From positions 1 through 32,876 of the forward strand of contig NZ_JANQOP010000286.1 of NCBI RefSeq assembly GCF_028285745.1: 32,876 nt of DNA, in the 5' to 3' direction. The position numbers and the translations under genes were made by a program. The DNA comes from Acaryochloris sp. IP29b_bin.137 (GTDB lineage Bacteria; Cyanobacteriota; Cyanobacteriia; Thermosynechococcales; Thermosynechococcaceae). Position 1 is the first letter of the stretch. Every line of letters begins with the position of its first letter. Of this stretch, positions 23,394 through 31,690 are shown one piece after another. The notes under the pieces were generated by a model, which worked only from the letters and a program-made list of their open reading frames with translations, searched no databases and had not been told where the DNA came from.

Positions 23394-24098
23394 TTACTGA
23401 GTAAGGGCTTTCCAAAATTGCTGCATATTGTCTAACAGACCTGGTTTACGGATCTCTTCTGTTGCCGTCAATGACGCCAAAAGCTGACCGATCCGTTCGC
23501 CTGAAGGACGGCTTTCCTCTGTGGCCAAAATCTGATGCTCGCCTTCTTCCCCCTCGGCCCACCAAATCTGCCACTCGCTGGGGTAGGACCGAATCACGGC
23601 TCCCCGTTCTAAGGGCAGAAAAGAATAACAAGATTCAATGTTGTTGAGAAATCGCTCTCGTAGCGTCCGTCCGGCCATGCCAATCCCAACAATAGAAACG
23701 TCTTCTAGCTTGGGATTCAGCAAAATACAGACGCGATCACCCGCCTGGCTACAAATTTGCTCTACCTTACCCACTTCTACTGGAGTAGGGGCAATAAAAA
23801 CAAAGGCATCATTTTCGGGCTGCACGGGGTCGATTAATTCTTCAATTCCTCGCAACTCATAGGAAATATCTTGCCATTGATGACGGGCTAAGGCGGCTGC
23901 CCCCGTATCAGAGAAAAAGACTTTAACGTTCTCACCTAGATTGGGCAGTTGGCTGAGATATTGCTGGGCGACGGGTAAAGGCTTGAGTTCGGGGATGGCA
24001 ATTTCAACCTGCAGCAAGGTTTTGTGATCTGCGATCGCAGCTTTGGTTGCCTCAACAGCCTGTGATATCGACATTTCCAAAGAATCGGGAAAGACCAT
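23394..24098 (-). CDS. DUF1995 family protein
   Basis: 234 residues from the ATG at 24096-24098. A GTG at 24158 would add 20 residues that do not look like the family. The match to DUF1995, found in cyanobacteria and plant chloroplasts, is by pattern: PDSLEMSISQAVEATKAAIAD at the start, LQVEIAIPELKPL, FFSDTGAAALARHQW, DAFVFIAPTPVEVGKVEQIC, LLNPKLEDVSIVGIGMAGR, and RERFLNNIESCYSFLPL. The function of the family is not established; some plant members are plastid proteins. It is the first gene of the run leading to argD. One HIP1 site lies near its 5' end. Confidence 0.85.
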   Translation of the reverse strand: MVFPDSLEMSISQAVEATKAAIADHKTLLQVEIAIPELKPLPVAQQYLSQLPNLGENVKVFFSDTGAAALARHQWQDISYELRGIEELIDPVQPENDAFVFIAPTPVEVGKVEQICSQAGDRVCILLNPKLEDVSIVGIGMAGRTLRERFLNNIESCYSFLPLERGAVIRSYPSEWQIWWAEGEEGEHQILATEESRPSGERIGQLLASLTATEEIRKPGLLDNMQQFWKALTQ

Positions 24099-24441
24099 CT
24101 TATTTCTCACCGGAACAATAAACGATCTTGCTTTGAGGTCGATCCTCAAGGCAATCACACACCCTAACTATTCTTAACCTATAAATCCCCTCAAACCAAA
24201 TCCATTTGGCTCAATATGGGTTTCAGAGAGTGATCCGTTGTTACTGGATATGAGATCGCGGCCCCGAACCGCGATTCAACCAGGCATGACCTTAACCGAC
24301 TTGAGGGCCTGCAAACCCACCGCCGACGATGACAAACGCTGGGGAAACGGATTCCTCTCCCCCCGAGCAATTTCTCACCCTCGTTGATCAAGACTTAGCG
24401 GCAAGATCAACCTATGGGATTGACCTTGCCCCCTTTTGGAC
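24099..24441. other. Intergenic region with only doubtful small frames
   Basis: About 340 bases between two minus-strand genes. A 59-codon plus-strand frame (ATG 24329) reads into the 3' end of the next gene and has a protein-like composition, but it lacks a ribosome binding site. A 66-codon minus-strand frame (24191-24391) is Arg/Ser-rich and looks like noise. No hairpin with a T-tract was found. Confidence 0.4.
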
Positions 24442-25326
24442 TTACAACTCAGCGAAAGATCGCTCAATCAACCGCCGAGCTAAAGTTTGCACCCCTGTAT
24501 GCTCGTAGTACTTGGCGGAAATATCCAGAAAGGCTCCCAGGTAATCGAGCTTGCTTTGGGAGCCTTCAATAAACCGGGAGAGTCCATCTACAACCCCTCC
24601 CTGGGTAATGCCTTTCTCTGCGACAAACTGATCCATCCAGCCCTGGGTAGACTCAAAACTCTCAGTGATAAAGGCCAGCTTGCCCTTAGAATTATCACCG
24701 GGAATAGCGTCTTTAACCCCCTTAAAGGTGCGGTTGTTGTCTAAATCTGAAGGCCCCATACCTTTGATACTGGACAATACCTTGGTTGAAAACTCAGCCC
24801 CTAGGGGAATCACGCCATCAAAAGCCACTAAAGCAGCCATGCGCATTATCGATTCGCCACTGTAGTCTCCCAAGGACTTCAAGAAATCTCCCAGACTATC
24901 CCCCGGAATACCATTGATATGGCAGAAGGCCACGATTTCGGTCACCAATTTGACGCTCAAGTCAATGGTCTGGGCCTTTTCGGGTTTCGGGGTAATGTTT
25001 TTCAAGAACCCTAAAAACGTATCCTGACCGATCCGATTCGCTAGGGCTGCCGTTCCCAGCATGCCTGAGGCTGAGTCCACGGTTTGATAGAGCCATAAGG
25101 CGCGTTGGTAGCCTTCCCCCTTGTCATTAAACAAAGTGATGGCTCGCTCCCCAATTGCTTGCACCAGGGCAGGGTCAGTCTCTCCGGTCACCGTTTTGAT
25201 GGTGTGATCAAAGCCCACTAAGTTGTCCCATTGACCGGGCACAAACTTATCCAGGGACTTGAGGGCCATCACCGTGATCCCTCCCTTGGGTAGCTTATCG
25301 ACTAATTCATAAATTTTCTTACTCAT
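24442..25326 (-). CDS. Unknown soluble protein, 294 residues
   Basis: The start is the ATG at 25324-25326 with GAGGAG (25333-25338) six bases upstream; a longer frame to 25404 only reads through leader repeats. The protein is mostly alpha-helical in appearance, without signal peptide or membrane span (MSKKIYELVDKLPKGGITVM, then WDNLVGFDHTIKTVTGETDP, ALWLYQTVDSASGMLGTAAL, IVAFCHINGIPGDSLGDFL). There are no catalytic motifs that I recognise. It has a leader with two 16-base direct repeats and a hairpin, and follows a lipoprotein gene on the same strand, so the pair may be cotranscribed with separate control of this gene. Confidence 0.8.
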   Translation of the reverse strand: MSKKIYELVDKLPKGGITVMALKSLDKFVPGQWDNLVGFDHTIKTVTGETDPALVQAIGERAITLFNDKGEGYQRALWLYQTVDSASGMLGTAALANRIGQDTFLGFLKNITPKPEKAQTIDLSVKLVTEIVAFCHINGIPGDSLGDFLKSLGDYSGESIMRMAALVAFDGVIPLGAEFSTKVLSSIKGMGPSDLDNNRTFKGVKDAIPGDNSKGKLAFITESFESTQGWMDQFVAEKGITQGGVVDGLSRFIEGSQSKLDYLGAFLDISAKYYEHTGVQTLARRLIERSFAEL

Positions 25327-25359
25327 GCTTGGCTCCTCAATATCTGCCAACACTATTTC

Positions 25360-25405
25360 GATAGAGACTTGGCCTTTGATAGAGACTTGGCCTAAGTAGG
25401 CCAAG
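25360..25405 (-). repeat. Intercistronic direct repeat with switchable hairpin
   Basis: GATAGAGACTTGGCCT occurs twice (25360-25375 and 25378-25393), an 18-base period. TAGGCCAAG (25397-25405) is the reverse complement of CTTGGCCTA (25386-25394), giving a 9-bp stem with a 2-base loop. The same arm can also pair with CTTGGCCT of the first copy (25368-25375). In the minus-strand transcript this lies 22 bases before the GAGGAG ribosome binding site of the next gene. Confidence 0.65.
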
Positions 25406-25428
25406 CTAAACTCAGTCAGACGTTCGGC

Positions 25429-26025
25429 TTAAGCTGCGGGCTGTAGCGCCGGCGTCAGGGCGGGGGGTGCATTCAGCTTCGGAGCCTGCTTGTTATCAGA
25501 ACTTTTGTTAGTCGTCACTTCTAGTTCAGCCAATCCCTTTAGATCAAACTTTTGCAACCAATCCACGCGATCCGCTTGTGAAAATGACGTGTCTCGAGAC
25601 GAGACTTTCACTTGATACCGACCATTGACCAATAAACCAGTTGTGGTTGTCCCCTGATTGACGCTGGGATACCCTGCAACTTCGTCTGAAGCTGAGCTGT
25701 ACTTTGCAACAGCGGCTGGCAAGCTAATGGTGTCGTTGATACTTAGGGTCGCAACGGTGGTGCCATTTTTGTTTAACTTGTAAGCCGCAAAGCCTTTCTT
25801 CTCCTGGGAAGGCACCACATCAAACTCTCCTTCACTTTTGGGGAAAAATTGATTAAACGTCCCCCCTTTTTGTGCGTCCTTACTGACTGCAACAGGTTTG
25901 CCAAACCCGGTCGTGTCTTTTTGGACTTGATCATATTGATTAGGAGCAGATGAACAGGCGGTTACTAAAAATATCAAGCTGACAAGCATCGGGGCAAGCC
26001 GTCTCAACCACCGAGTGGGGAGCAT
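25429..26025 (-). CDS. Conserved cyanobacterial lipoprotein
   Basis: 198 residues from the ATG at 26023-26025, which has GGAGGT (26031-26036) at ideal spacing; a longer frame starts at 26055 but lacks this. A basic N-region (RWLRR), a hydrophobic core and the lipobox LVTAC with Cys24 make it a lipoprotein anchored on the outer face of the membrane. The mature part resembles a lipoprotein type widespread in cyanobacteria: FNQFFPKSEGEFDVVPSQEK, then LNKNGTTVATLSINDT, GYPSVNQGTTTTGLLVNGRY, and QADRVDWLQKFDLKGLAEL. The C-terminus is a Pro/Ala tail. Function is unknown. It is followed by the leader repeat and the unknown 294-residue protein. Confidence 0.85.
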   Translation of the reverse strand: MLPTRWLRRLAPMLVSLIFLVTACSSAPNQYDQVQKDTTGFGKPVAVSKDAQKGGTFNQFFPKSEGEFDVVPSQEKKGFAAYKLNKNGTTVATLSINDTISLPAAVAKYSSASDEVAGYPSVNQGTTTTGLLVNGRYQVKVSSRDTSFSQADRVDWLQKFDLKGLAELEVTTNKSSDNKQAPKLNAPPALTPALQPAA

Positions 26026-26030
26026 TTGAG

Positions 26031-26036
26031 ACCTCC
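26031..26036 (-). promoter_or_regulatory. Ribosome binding site fixing the lipoprotein start
   Basis: GGAGGT on the minus strand, five bases before the ATG at 26023-26025. It gives a normal lipoprotein signal peptide of 23 residues. Confidence 0.8.
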
Positions 26037-26377
26037 ATAAATAAGTAGTGTCCATAGGATATCTGTTGCATTGTCCAGGAGAAGACCGTCAAGACACCAG
26101 ATTGTCTTACGAAAGTTAATACCGTGAACAACCCCGAATCCGAGCTTCAAATTGCTTTATAGGCTGCTTATTCCCATTTTTTGCCTGTTCAAGTTTCAAA
26201 AATAGAATTTTTAAGGGCTTTAGTCTCAAGTTCGGTCATTATTGTTTCGGAGAAATGAAAATTGATTCTTTTTGGCTCCCTTTGAATCCCATTTCCAGGG
26301 AACAAATCCACTTCAGAATGCAACATTAATCATTAAAGCTAATTTTGTTTTAACATTTAGACAAAATAGTTTATAAA

Positions 26378-26407
26378 GTTACGTAACGGATTCTTAGATT
26401 CCTTACG
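26378..26407. promoter_or_regulatory. Palindrome and hairpin upstream of the fasciclin gene
   Basis: GTTACGTAAC (26378-26387) is a perfect 10-bp palindrome. It overlaps a possible hairpin in which CGTAACGGA (from 26382) pairs with TTCCTTACG with one mismatch and one G-U pair. It lies about 80 bases before the preferred fasciclin start, a candidate operator. Confidence 0.4.
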
Positions 26408-26468
26408 TTTGAGCTTGGTCTTCTAATGACCAATGCCGTCCTCATGCAGTTGCGTTTTGTGTGTCCTA

Positions 26469-27143
26469 ATGAAAACCCAATGTTTATCCATCATTAGCCT
26501 TTTGCTAATGACGACTACTACCAGTATTGCTTCTGCTCAAACCAGCGGCTCCGAAGCACCTGCCGAATTAAGCCCAGCCATCATGAAAGTGCTTTGTGAG
26601 CACTTTCCCCTCAACTCTCGGTGTACTGGTGAGGCTGCTCCTGCTGCTGCAGACACCGCTCCAGTTGAGGAAACAAGTTCTGAAGCACCTAGTGTCGAGA
26701 TGGAAGAATCCTCCGATGCTAGTGCAGATGAAGGCACAATTGTTGAAGTTGCCAGCGCCAACGAATCCTTCAAAACTTTAGTTGCAGCCATTAAAGCAGC
26801 AGAATTAGCAGAAACCTTATCCGGTGAAGGTCCGTTTACGGTTTTTGCTCCAACAGAAGAGGCTTTTGCTGCCCTTCCTGCTGGAACAGTGGATACCCTA
26901 CTTCAGCCTGAGAACAAAGATAAATTGGTTAAAATCCTCACTTATCATGTGGTTCCCGCAAAAGCCGTTTCGACAGATTTAGAATCTGGAGACGTGACGA
27001 CGGTTGCGGGTGATCCCGTGAAGGTAACCGTCGAATCGGGTGCCGTCACCGTTAACAATGCCAATGTGGTTCAAGCCGATGTCATGGGGAGCAATGGTGT
27101 GATTCACGTAATCGATAAGGTTCTACTCCCTCCCAATCTATAG
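26469..27143 (+). CDS. Secreted fasciclin (FAS1) domain protein
   Basis: 224 residues from the ATG at 26469, chosen because it gives a clean signal peptide ([14 protein letters not shown]..., cleavage after ASA at about residue 23). An ATG at 26433 would add 12 residues before it. The mature protein has a short segment with two Cys ([11 protein letters not shown]), an acidic Ala/Glu/Ser-rich linker, and one FAS1 domain (about 95-224) with [13 protein letters not shown] and the conserved TYHVVP, ending in [13 protein letters not shown]. Family knowledge: FAS1 domains mediate adhesion or matrix contacts outside the cell. The two Cys could form a disulphide in the periplasm. It is a single-gene unit with its own terminator. 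Confidence 0.92.
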   Translation: MKTQCLSIISLLLMTTTTSIASAQTSGSEAPAELSPAIMKVLCEHFPLNSRCTGEAAPAAADTAPVEETSSEAPSVEMEESSDASADEGTIVEVASANESFKTLVAAIKAAELAETLSGEGPFTVFAPTEEAFAALPAGTVDTLLQPENKDKLVKILTYHVVPAKAVSTDLESGDVTTVAGDPVKVTVESGAVTVNNANVVQADVMGSNGVIHVIDKVLLPPNL

Positions 27144-27193
27144 GGTGACCCTGTCGATCAATCTTGAACGTTTGAATTCAATCGTAGAAAGTA

Positions 27194-27223
27194 AAAAAGC
27201 TGGGTGAATATCCCAGCTTTTTC
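27194..27223 (+). terminator. Intrinsic terminator of the fasciclin gene
   Basis: AAAAAGCTGGG (27194-27204), a 7-base loop, CCCAGCTTTTT (27212-27222): a perfect 11-bp stem ending in a T-run. It is symmetrical enough to work on both strands. Confidence 0.88.
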
Positions 27224-27388
27224 TATCTCTCGGAAGGCTATTTTAAAGGGGATTCTAGACAAAATTTTTCTCAACCTTTTCGCTATCAGAGTTCCACCTC
27301 TAAAAACTCACAATATTTTTGTATTTGTATCTTTGGTGGTTGCTATAAGATTGTAGCCATAGATGTTTTAGACTTTTCGGACGATACC

Positions 27389-28258
27389 TTGTCATTCTCA
27401 GCAGACGATTTTGCCAAAGCGCTGGCCCAACATGATTATTCTTTTGAAGTAGGACAAACAGTCCAGGGAAAAGCGGTTAATTACGATAGCGATGGTGCCT
27501 ATATCGATATCGGGGGTAAAGCCACTGCTTTTCTACCGAGTCAAGAGGCTTCTCTTCGTAAACAATTTGTACTGGAAGAATTAGTTCCCTTGGACGAGGA
27601 ACGGGAGTTTTTGATCATCAGAGGTCAAGATGCCAATGGTCAGGTGACCCTGTCGATTCGCCGTTTAGAACTGAAGCATCTTTGGACGAAACTATTAGAT
27701 TTGCAATCTCAAAATCGTAGTATCCAGGTGACCGTTACGGGCGTGAATAAAGGTGGTGTAACGGCGGATGTAGAAGGATTGCGCGGCTTTATCCCTCGCT
27801 CCCACTTGCTAGATCGAGACGATCTGGAGGGACAAATTGGCAGTCAACTGACGGTCAATTTCCTGGAAGTCGATCCCGATCGCAAGAAGCTGGTTTTATC
27901 TAATCGAATGGCTGAACAATCGAGTCGGATTGGAGAGCTGGAAATTGGGCAACTCGTCAATGGCACGGTTTCAGACCTTAAGCCTTTTGGGGCCTTTATT
28001 AAGCTCCAGGGATTGACGGGGTTACTGCATATCAAGGAAGTTAGCCAAAACTTTGTGCCAAACCTTAGCTCAGTGCTGAAGATCGGAGAACCGATTAAAG
28101 CGATTGTTCTGGACCTGGATCCAGGGCGTGGGCGCGTGTCTCTTTCCACAAAAGTGCTGGAGAATCGCCCTGGCGAAATTATAGATAGTTTAGACCAAGT
28201 GATGGCAGAGGCAGAGATCCGGGCCAATCGCTACTTAGAAAAGATGCGTCAGCAATAA
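27389..28258 (+). CDS. rps1b: S1 RNA-binding domain protein, Rps1b type
   Basis: 289 residues with three S1 OB-fold domains (about 20-92, 108-175 and 188-258). Examples: GQTVQGKAVNYDSDGAYIDI, VTGVNKGGVTADVEGLRGF and GQLVNGTVSDLKPFGAFI. Cyanobacteria have a second, shorter S1-like protein (Rps1b, once called nucleic-acid-binding protein) beside ribosomal S1; length and the start SADDFAKALAQHDYSFE fit that type. It binds mRNA and may help Shine-Dalgarno-independent initiation, an established idea for cyanobacterial S1 proteins. The start appears to be TTG (27389-27391); there is no ATG nearby and only a weak ribosome binding site. It converges with ndhS. Confidence 0.88.
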   Translation: MSFSADDFAKALAQHDYSFEVGQTVQGKAVNYDSDGAYIDIGGKATAFLPSQEASLRKQFVLEELVPLDEEREFLIIRGQDANGQVTLSIRRLELKHLWTKLLDLQSQNRSIQVTVTGVNKGGVTADVEGLRGFIPRSHLLDRDDLEGQIGSQLTVNFLEVDPDRKKLVLSNRMAEQSSRIGELEIGQLVNGTVSDLKPFGAFIKLQGLTGLLHIKEVSQNFVPNLSSVLKIGEPIKAIVLDLDPGRGRVSLSTKVLENRPGEIIDSLDQVMAEAEIRANRYLEKMRQQ

Positions 28259-28307
28259 TTTTTTGTGTTCGTGATCACAACAACTAAGCAGTGTTCGTTT
28301 AGATGCC

Positions 28308-28505
28308 TTACTTCTTCCCCTTGCCCCGTTTGACGACTTCTAATTCAGGTAAGCGAAATGTGACAATCTTGGTCCAGTTGCCCCCATCAAAAATAACGGC
28401 GGCTTGACCATCCACCACCCGCTGGACCTGACCTTCAAACCCGAAATAGGTATCACCCGTATTCACGACGCGAACTGATGAACCGGGCAAAATCATGGCG
28501 CTCAT
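28308..28505 (-). CDS. ndhS: NAD(P)H dehydrogenase (NDH-1) subunit S
   Basis: 65 residues. NdhS is the small SH3-like subunit of the photosynthetic NDH-1 complex that docks reduced ferredoxin, allowing cyclic electron flow at the thylakoid membrane. The characteristic core is [20 protein letters not shown], then [20 protein letters not shown] and [13 protein letters not shown]. The C-terminus is strongly basic (KRGKGKK). The start is either the first ATG or Met4 (28494-28496), where most homologues begin. It sits 77 bases behind rodA on the same strand and could be the last gene of an mrp-rodA-ndhS transcript. Confidence 0.92.
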   Translation of the reverse strand: MSAMILPGSSVRVVNTGDTYFGFEGQVQRVVDGQAAVIFDGGNWTKIVTFRLPELEVVKRGKGKK

Positions 28506-28582
28506 TCGTTTTAGACCTTAACTGCATCACACTAGCTTTTATCATAGTGGACTAATTCCCCTGCGCGAAGGAGGTAAGCCCG

Positions 28583-29860
28583 TTAAAATCTGCGCTTTTT
28601 GCGGTGATTGGCGACTGATTCCACCAAGCCAATGGCAATAAAGTTCGTCAACAAGGCCGAACGCCCATAGCTCAGCCAAGGGAGTGGAATCCCTGTGACT
28701 GGGGCTAAGCCAATGGTCATGCTGATGTTTACAAAGACTTGGAAAATGATCATCGACAGTACACCGATTGCAATTAAAGAACCAAAATCATCTTCAGCAT
28801 TCAGGGCCACGACAATCAGGCGCATACATAACAACCAAATGGCTGCGATTAACACCACACTGCCGACAAACCCAAATTGCTCACCCGCGGCTGAAAAAAT
28901 AAAATCCGTATGTTGTTCGGGGATAAAACTTAAGCCGGTTTGGGTTCCTTGCTCTAACCCACGCCCCCAAAGCTGCCCTGAGCCAATGGCAATGCGGGAC
29001 TGAATCAGGTGATAGCCACCGCCTAATGGGTCTTGTTCAGGATCGAGAAACAGAATAATCCGCGCTTTTTGATAATCCTGGAGGAATCCCCAAGCGACTC
29101 GGCCCAACACACCCGAGGCCAGATTAATCAGTAGGGCACCCAGTCCGCCTATTATTCGAAAGGGAATACTGAGCCAACCCATAAAGGCAATCGTAACTAA
29201 CCAAATGGCCCAACCTATCCATAGCCAATGGGAAGTTGGGGGAATATTGAACAAAATCCCCGAAATTAGGGGAGAAAAAAGCAGCACAATCCACCCCAAG
29301 TTGGCATTGGCCCAGTACATCATGCCCAAGGTAATGGCTGCAAACACTAGGGAAGTCCCCAAATCTGGCTGCACCAATACCAGCGCCCAAGGGATAAAGG
29401 TAATCGCCAACACTTGCAACACAGAAGATAGCTTGGTGGCTGGGCGATGATGAAGCAAGGCCGCCAAGGAAATAATCACCCCCACCTTGGCAAATTCGGA
29501 TGGCTGCACATTAAAGCCTGCGATAGGAATCCAGCGTTGGGCTCCTAGTTCGCTGGTGCCCATAAAGATAACGGCCACCAGCGAGAGGTTGGTGACGGCG
29601 TAAATCAGCCAGTGCAAACTCAACAGAATTTGATAGGGCCAAGTGGCAATCGTCATGGCGATTGCCACTCCAATTGCCCCAATGGTCCAATGCTGGAGCC
29701 AATCGGTCCAGCCCTGGGTAGCTTGGGTACTTCGAATTAAAATGCCGCCAAAAACCGTTAATCCAATTGCCAACAACAGCAACCAGCGGTCGATATTATC
29801 CCAGGGCTGAATCCAGGTTCGCCACGGAAACCATTTACGCAGAGTTTTATTGATCAGCAT
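28583..29860 (-). CDS. rodA: Rod shape-determining protein, SEDS peptidoglycan glycosyltransferase
   Basis: 425 residues with about ten membrane spans. RodA polymerises lipid II into glycan strands with a class B PBP in the elongation complex. SEDS features: GAQRWIPIAGFNVQPSEFAK, QPDLGTSLVF, GGGYHLIQSRIAIGSGQLWG with the flexible periplasmic loop, and the segment QHTDFIFSAAGEQFGFVG whose Asp is the essential catalytic residue in the family. The last part is IGLAPVTGIPLPWLSYG, the usual SEDS signature. The first 25 residues are a cytosolic basic stretch. It follows mrp after 54 bases, so the two are likely cotranscribed. Confidence 0.96.
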   Translation of the reverse strand: MLINKTLRKWFPWRTWIQPWDNIDRWLLLLAIGLTVFGGILIRSTQATQGWTDWLQHWTIGAIGVAIAMTIATWPYQILLSLHWLIYAVTNLSLVAVIFMGTSELGAQRWIPIAGFNVQPSEFAKVGVIISLAALLHHRPATKLSSVLQVLAITFIPWALVLVQPDLGTSLVFAAITLGMMYWANANLGWIVLLFSPLISGILFNIPPTSHWLWIGWAIWLVTIAFMGWLSIPFRIIGGLGALLINLASGVLGRVAWGFLQDYQKARIILFLDPEQDPLGGGYHLIQSRIAIGSGQLWGRGLEQGTQTGLSFIPEQHTDFIFSAAGEQFGFVGSVVLIAAIWLLCMRLIVVALNAEDDFGSLIAIGVLSMIIFQVFVNISMTIGLAPVTGIPLPWLSYGRSALLTNFIAIGLVESVANHRKKRRF

Positions 29861-29914
29861 GGCAGCATCGACGCTTAAAGGCTGTCATCAAAACGTTGGA
29901 CTTAGACTAACCGC

Positions 29915-30988
29915 TTAGGTCAAAGCTGCGACCGAAACCTTAGCCGCAACCTCCGTCGCAATTTTTTGGAACGCTTGGGCAGACGCAGATGAGCTACTGA
30001 GGACAATCGGCTCCCCTTGATCTCCACCTTCGCGGACTGGAATTTCCAAAGGAACACAGCCGATCAGAGGTACGCCCAATTCCTTCGAGATTTTTTCACC
30101 GCCCCCAGAACCAAAAATATCGTATTGGGTTTCAGGCCGATCGGGAGGGATAAAGTAACTCATATTTTCCACCACACCCAAGATGGGCACACCTAGCTGT
30201 TGGAACATCCTTAGTCCCTTACGGGCATCCAAGAGAGCGACATTTTGGGGTGTACTGACAATCACCACCCCTGCCATGGGCACTGCTTGGGCTAGGGTGA
30301 GTTGAGCGTCCCCCGTTCCGGGGGGTAAATCGATAATCAGATAATCTAAGCTTCCCCAATCCACTTGATAGAGAAATTGACGAATAATCCCGTTTAGCAT
30401 AGGACCGCGCCAAATAACGGGCTGGTCTTTATCAATCAAAAAGCCCATGGAGACGAGCTTGATACCTTGTGCGATCGCAGGTTCCATCACATCCCCCTGC
30501 GCTTCTTTGCGGACCTCAACCACCGCATCTTCTAATCCCAACATGGTGGGTACATTGGGGCCATAAATATCAGCATCGATCATGCCCACACTCGCGCCGG
30601 ACTGGGCTAAGGCGGCGGCAATATTGACGGCGACCGTGCTTTTACCCACCCCACCTTTACCGCTGGAAACCGCAATAATATTTTTGATTCCAGGCACTCC
30701 AGTACGATCAGGAACGCTCTTTTGCTGAGGGGTTTCTGCAGTGACTTCCACATCTACAGACTCAATACCCGGTAACGCTTGAACCGCTTTTTTGCAGTCA
30801 TCAACAATCATCTCCTTCAGGGGACAAGCAGGAGTGGTTAGGACCAAGGTAAAGGTTGCTATGCCATTCTCAACTTTCACGTTGCGGATCATATTCAGAT
30901 CCACCAGGCTTTTTTGGAGTTCAGGATCTTGAACCGGTTGCAAGACCTCCAAAATTTTTGCGACTGAAGGGGCTATCGTGTCGGGCAT
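29915..30988 (-). CDS. mrp: Mrp/ApbC-type P-loop ATPase (Fe-S cluster carrier family)
   Basis: 357 residues, cytoplasmic. An N-terminal MIP18/DUF59 domain (about 8-85; DPELQKSLVDLNMI and TTPACPLKEMI) is followed by the Mrp NTPase domain with the deviant Walker A GKGGVGKS (110-117) and DADIYGPNVPTMLG. LIIDLPPGTGDAQLTLAQ is the Walker B/Mrp signature. In enteric ApbC a CxxC motif following ENMSYF binds the cluster. Here the segment reads ENMSYFIPPDRPETQYDIFG, with no cysteines, so cluster binding by that motif is impossible; any ligand must come from elsewhere or the protein does another job. First gene of a likely mrp-rodA-ndhS run. One HIP1 site. Confidence 0.94.
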   Translation of the reverse strand: MPDTIAPSVAKILEVLQPVQDPELQKSLVDLNMIRNVKVENGIATFTLVLTTPACPLKEMIVDDCKKAVQALPGIESVDVEVTAETPQQKSVPDRTGVPGIKNIIAVSSGKGGVGKSTVAVNIAAALAQSGASVGMIDADIYGPNVPTMLGLEDAVVEVRKEAQGDVMEPAIAQGIKLVSMGFLIDKDQPVIWRGPMLNGIIRQFLYQVDWGSLDYLIIDLPPGTGDAQLTLAQAVPMAGVVIVSTPQNVALLDARKGLRMFQQLGVPILGVVENMSYFIPPDRPETQYDIFGSGGGEKISKELGVPLIGCVPLEIPVREGGDQGEPIVLSSSSASAQAFQKIATEVAAKVSVAALT

Positions 30989-31162
30989 AGTGTTCTTTAT
31001 CAGAGTTTCTTATCGGTTCTTACTGTATCAATTTTGCAGCAACACCTTCACCCTCTATGTGTCACAGCATCGTCAATAAATAGCAGTTATCGGTGAGCAA
31101 TAACAGGGAATCCCATCCCCTTAGATTGAGTCAAAGCTTTGCCATAGCTACGCGATGGGACA

Positions 31163-31690
31163 TTAAAAATCAAAGCAGGTATTCTTGCGGGTAGGTAAAT
31201 AGCCAGAAACCGATTGCAACGCTTCATTCTCTGCTGCTTCAGCTAATTTTTGGGCCACTGTCTCTGCATGCCGCTGCATCATTGACCAGACTAGCGGGGA
31301 TAACCAGCCTCGCATCATCACCGAGTAGGACACACAAGTCCCACAAATACTAGACTCTACCCGATATACCACTCTTTCCTCGACGCCGGGTAAGGCAATA
31401 ATGCGAAAACTGACCAGTTCGCCAGGGTTGACTCGCTCCACAAAAATGCGAAACGGCAAGGGCACCATCCGACTCACTGCCTGATAAATCAGACCCGGCT
31501 TAGGCACCAAACCGTAGGGAACATTGGTGCTGGTAATCAATGGATGCCAAGATACATCGGCTAGATCAACCACTTTCCGCCAGATGGAGTCCACGGATGC
31601 TGAACTAATCGCTTCGTAGCTTTTAACCAAGGACCAGCTGGGTTGGCGTCGCTTCCAGATGTTGAACTTAAGCAACCAATGAGGGGTCAA
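31163..31690 (-). CDS. SRPBCC (START/Bet v 1-like) fold protein
   Basis: 175 residues, cytoplasmic. The helix-grip pattern of the SRPBCC superfamily is visible: SYEAISSASVDSIWRKVVDL at the start, a beta-rich middle (VERVNPGELVSFRIIALPG, VVYRVESSICGTCVSYSVMM) and a long C-terminal amphipathic helix (MQRHAETVAQKLAEAAENEA). Such domains bind hydrophobic ligands or act as polyketide cyclases; the ligand is unknown. The start is TTG (31688-31690), supported by AGGAG at 31698-31702 with a 7-base spacing. It is the most upstream of the minus-strand genes here, about 170 bases upstream of mrp, and probably has its own promoter. Confidence 0.8.
   Translation of the reverse strand: MTPHWLLKFNIWKRRQPSWSLVKSYEAISSASVDSIWRKVVDLADVSWHPLITSTNVPYGLVPKPGLIYQAVSRMVPLPFRIFVERVNPGELVSFRIIALPGVEERVVYRVESSICGTCVSYSVMMRGWLSPLVWSMMQRHAETVAQKLAEAAENEALQSVSGYLPTRKNTCFDF

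Larger units (their letters stand above)
26026..26468. other. Divergent intergenic region (lipoprotein / fasciclin gene)
   Basis: About 440 bases that should carry both promoters. ATTTTGT (26342-26348) and ACAAAAT (26361-26367) form a 7-bp inverted repeat, and a further palindrome lies at 26378-26387. No gene was seen. Confidence 0.5.

Noticed and set aside
24329..24508. 59-codon plus-strand frame (MTNAGETDSS...)
   Set aside because: The composition is protein-like, but no ribosome binding site precedes it and its end lies antisense to the real minus-strand gene. A remnant of a gene cannot be excluded, but it is not supportable.
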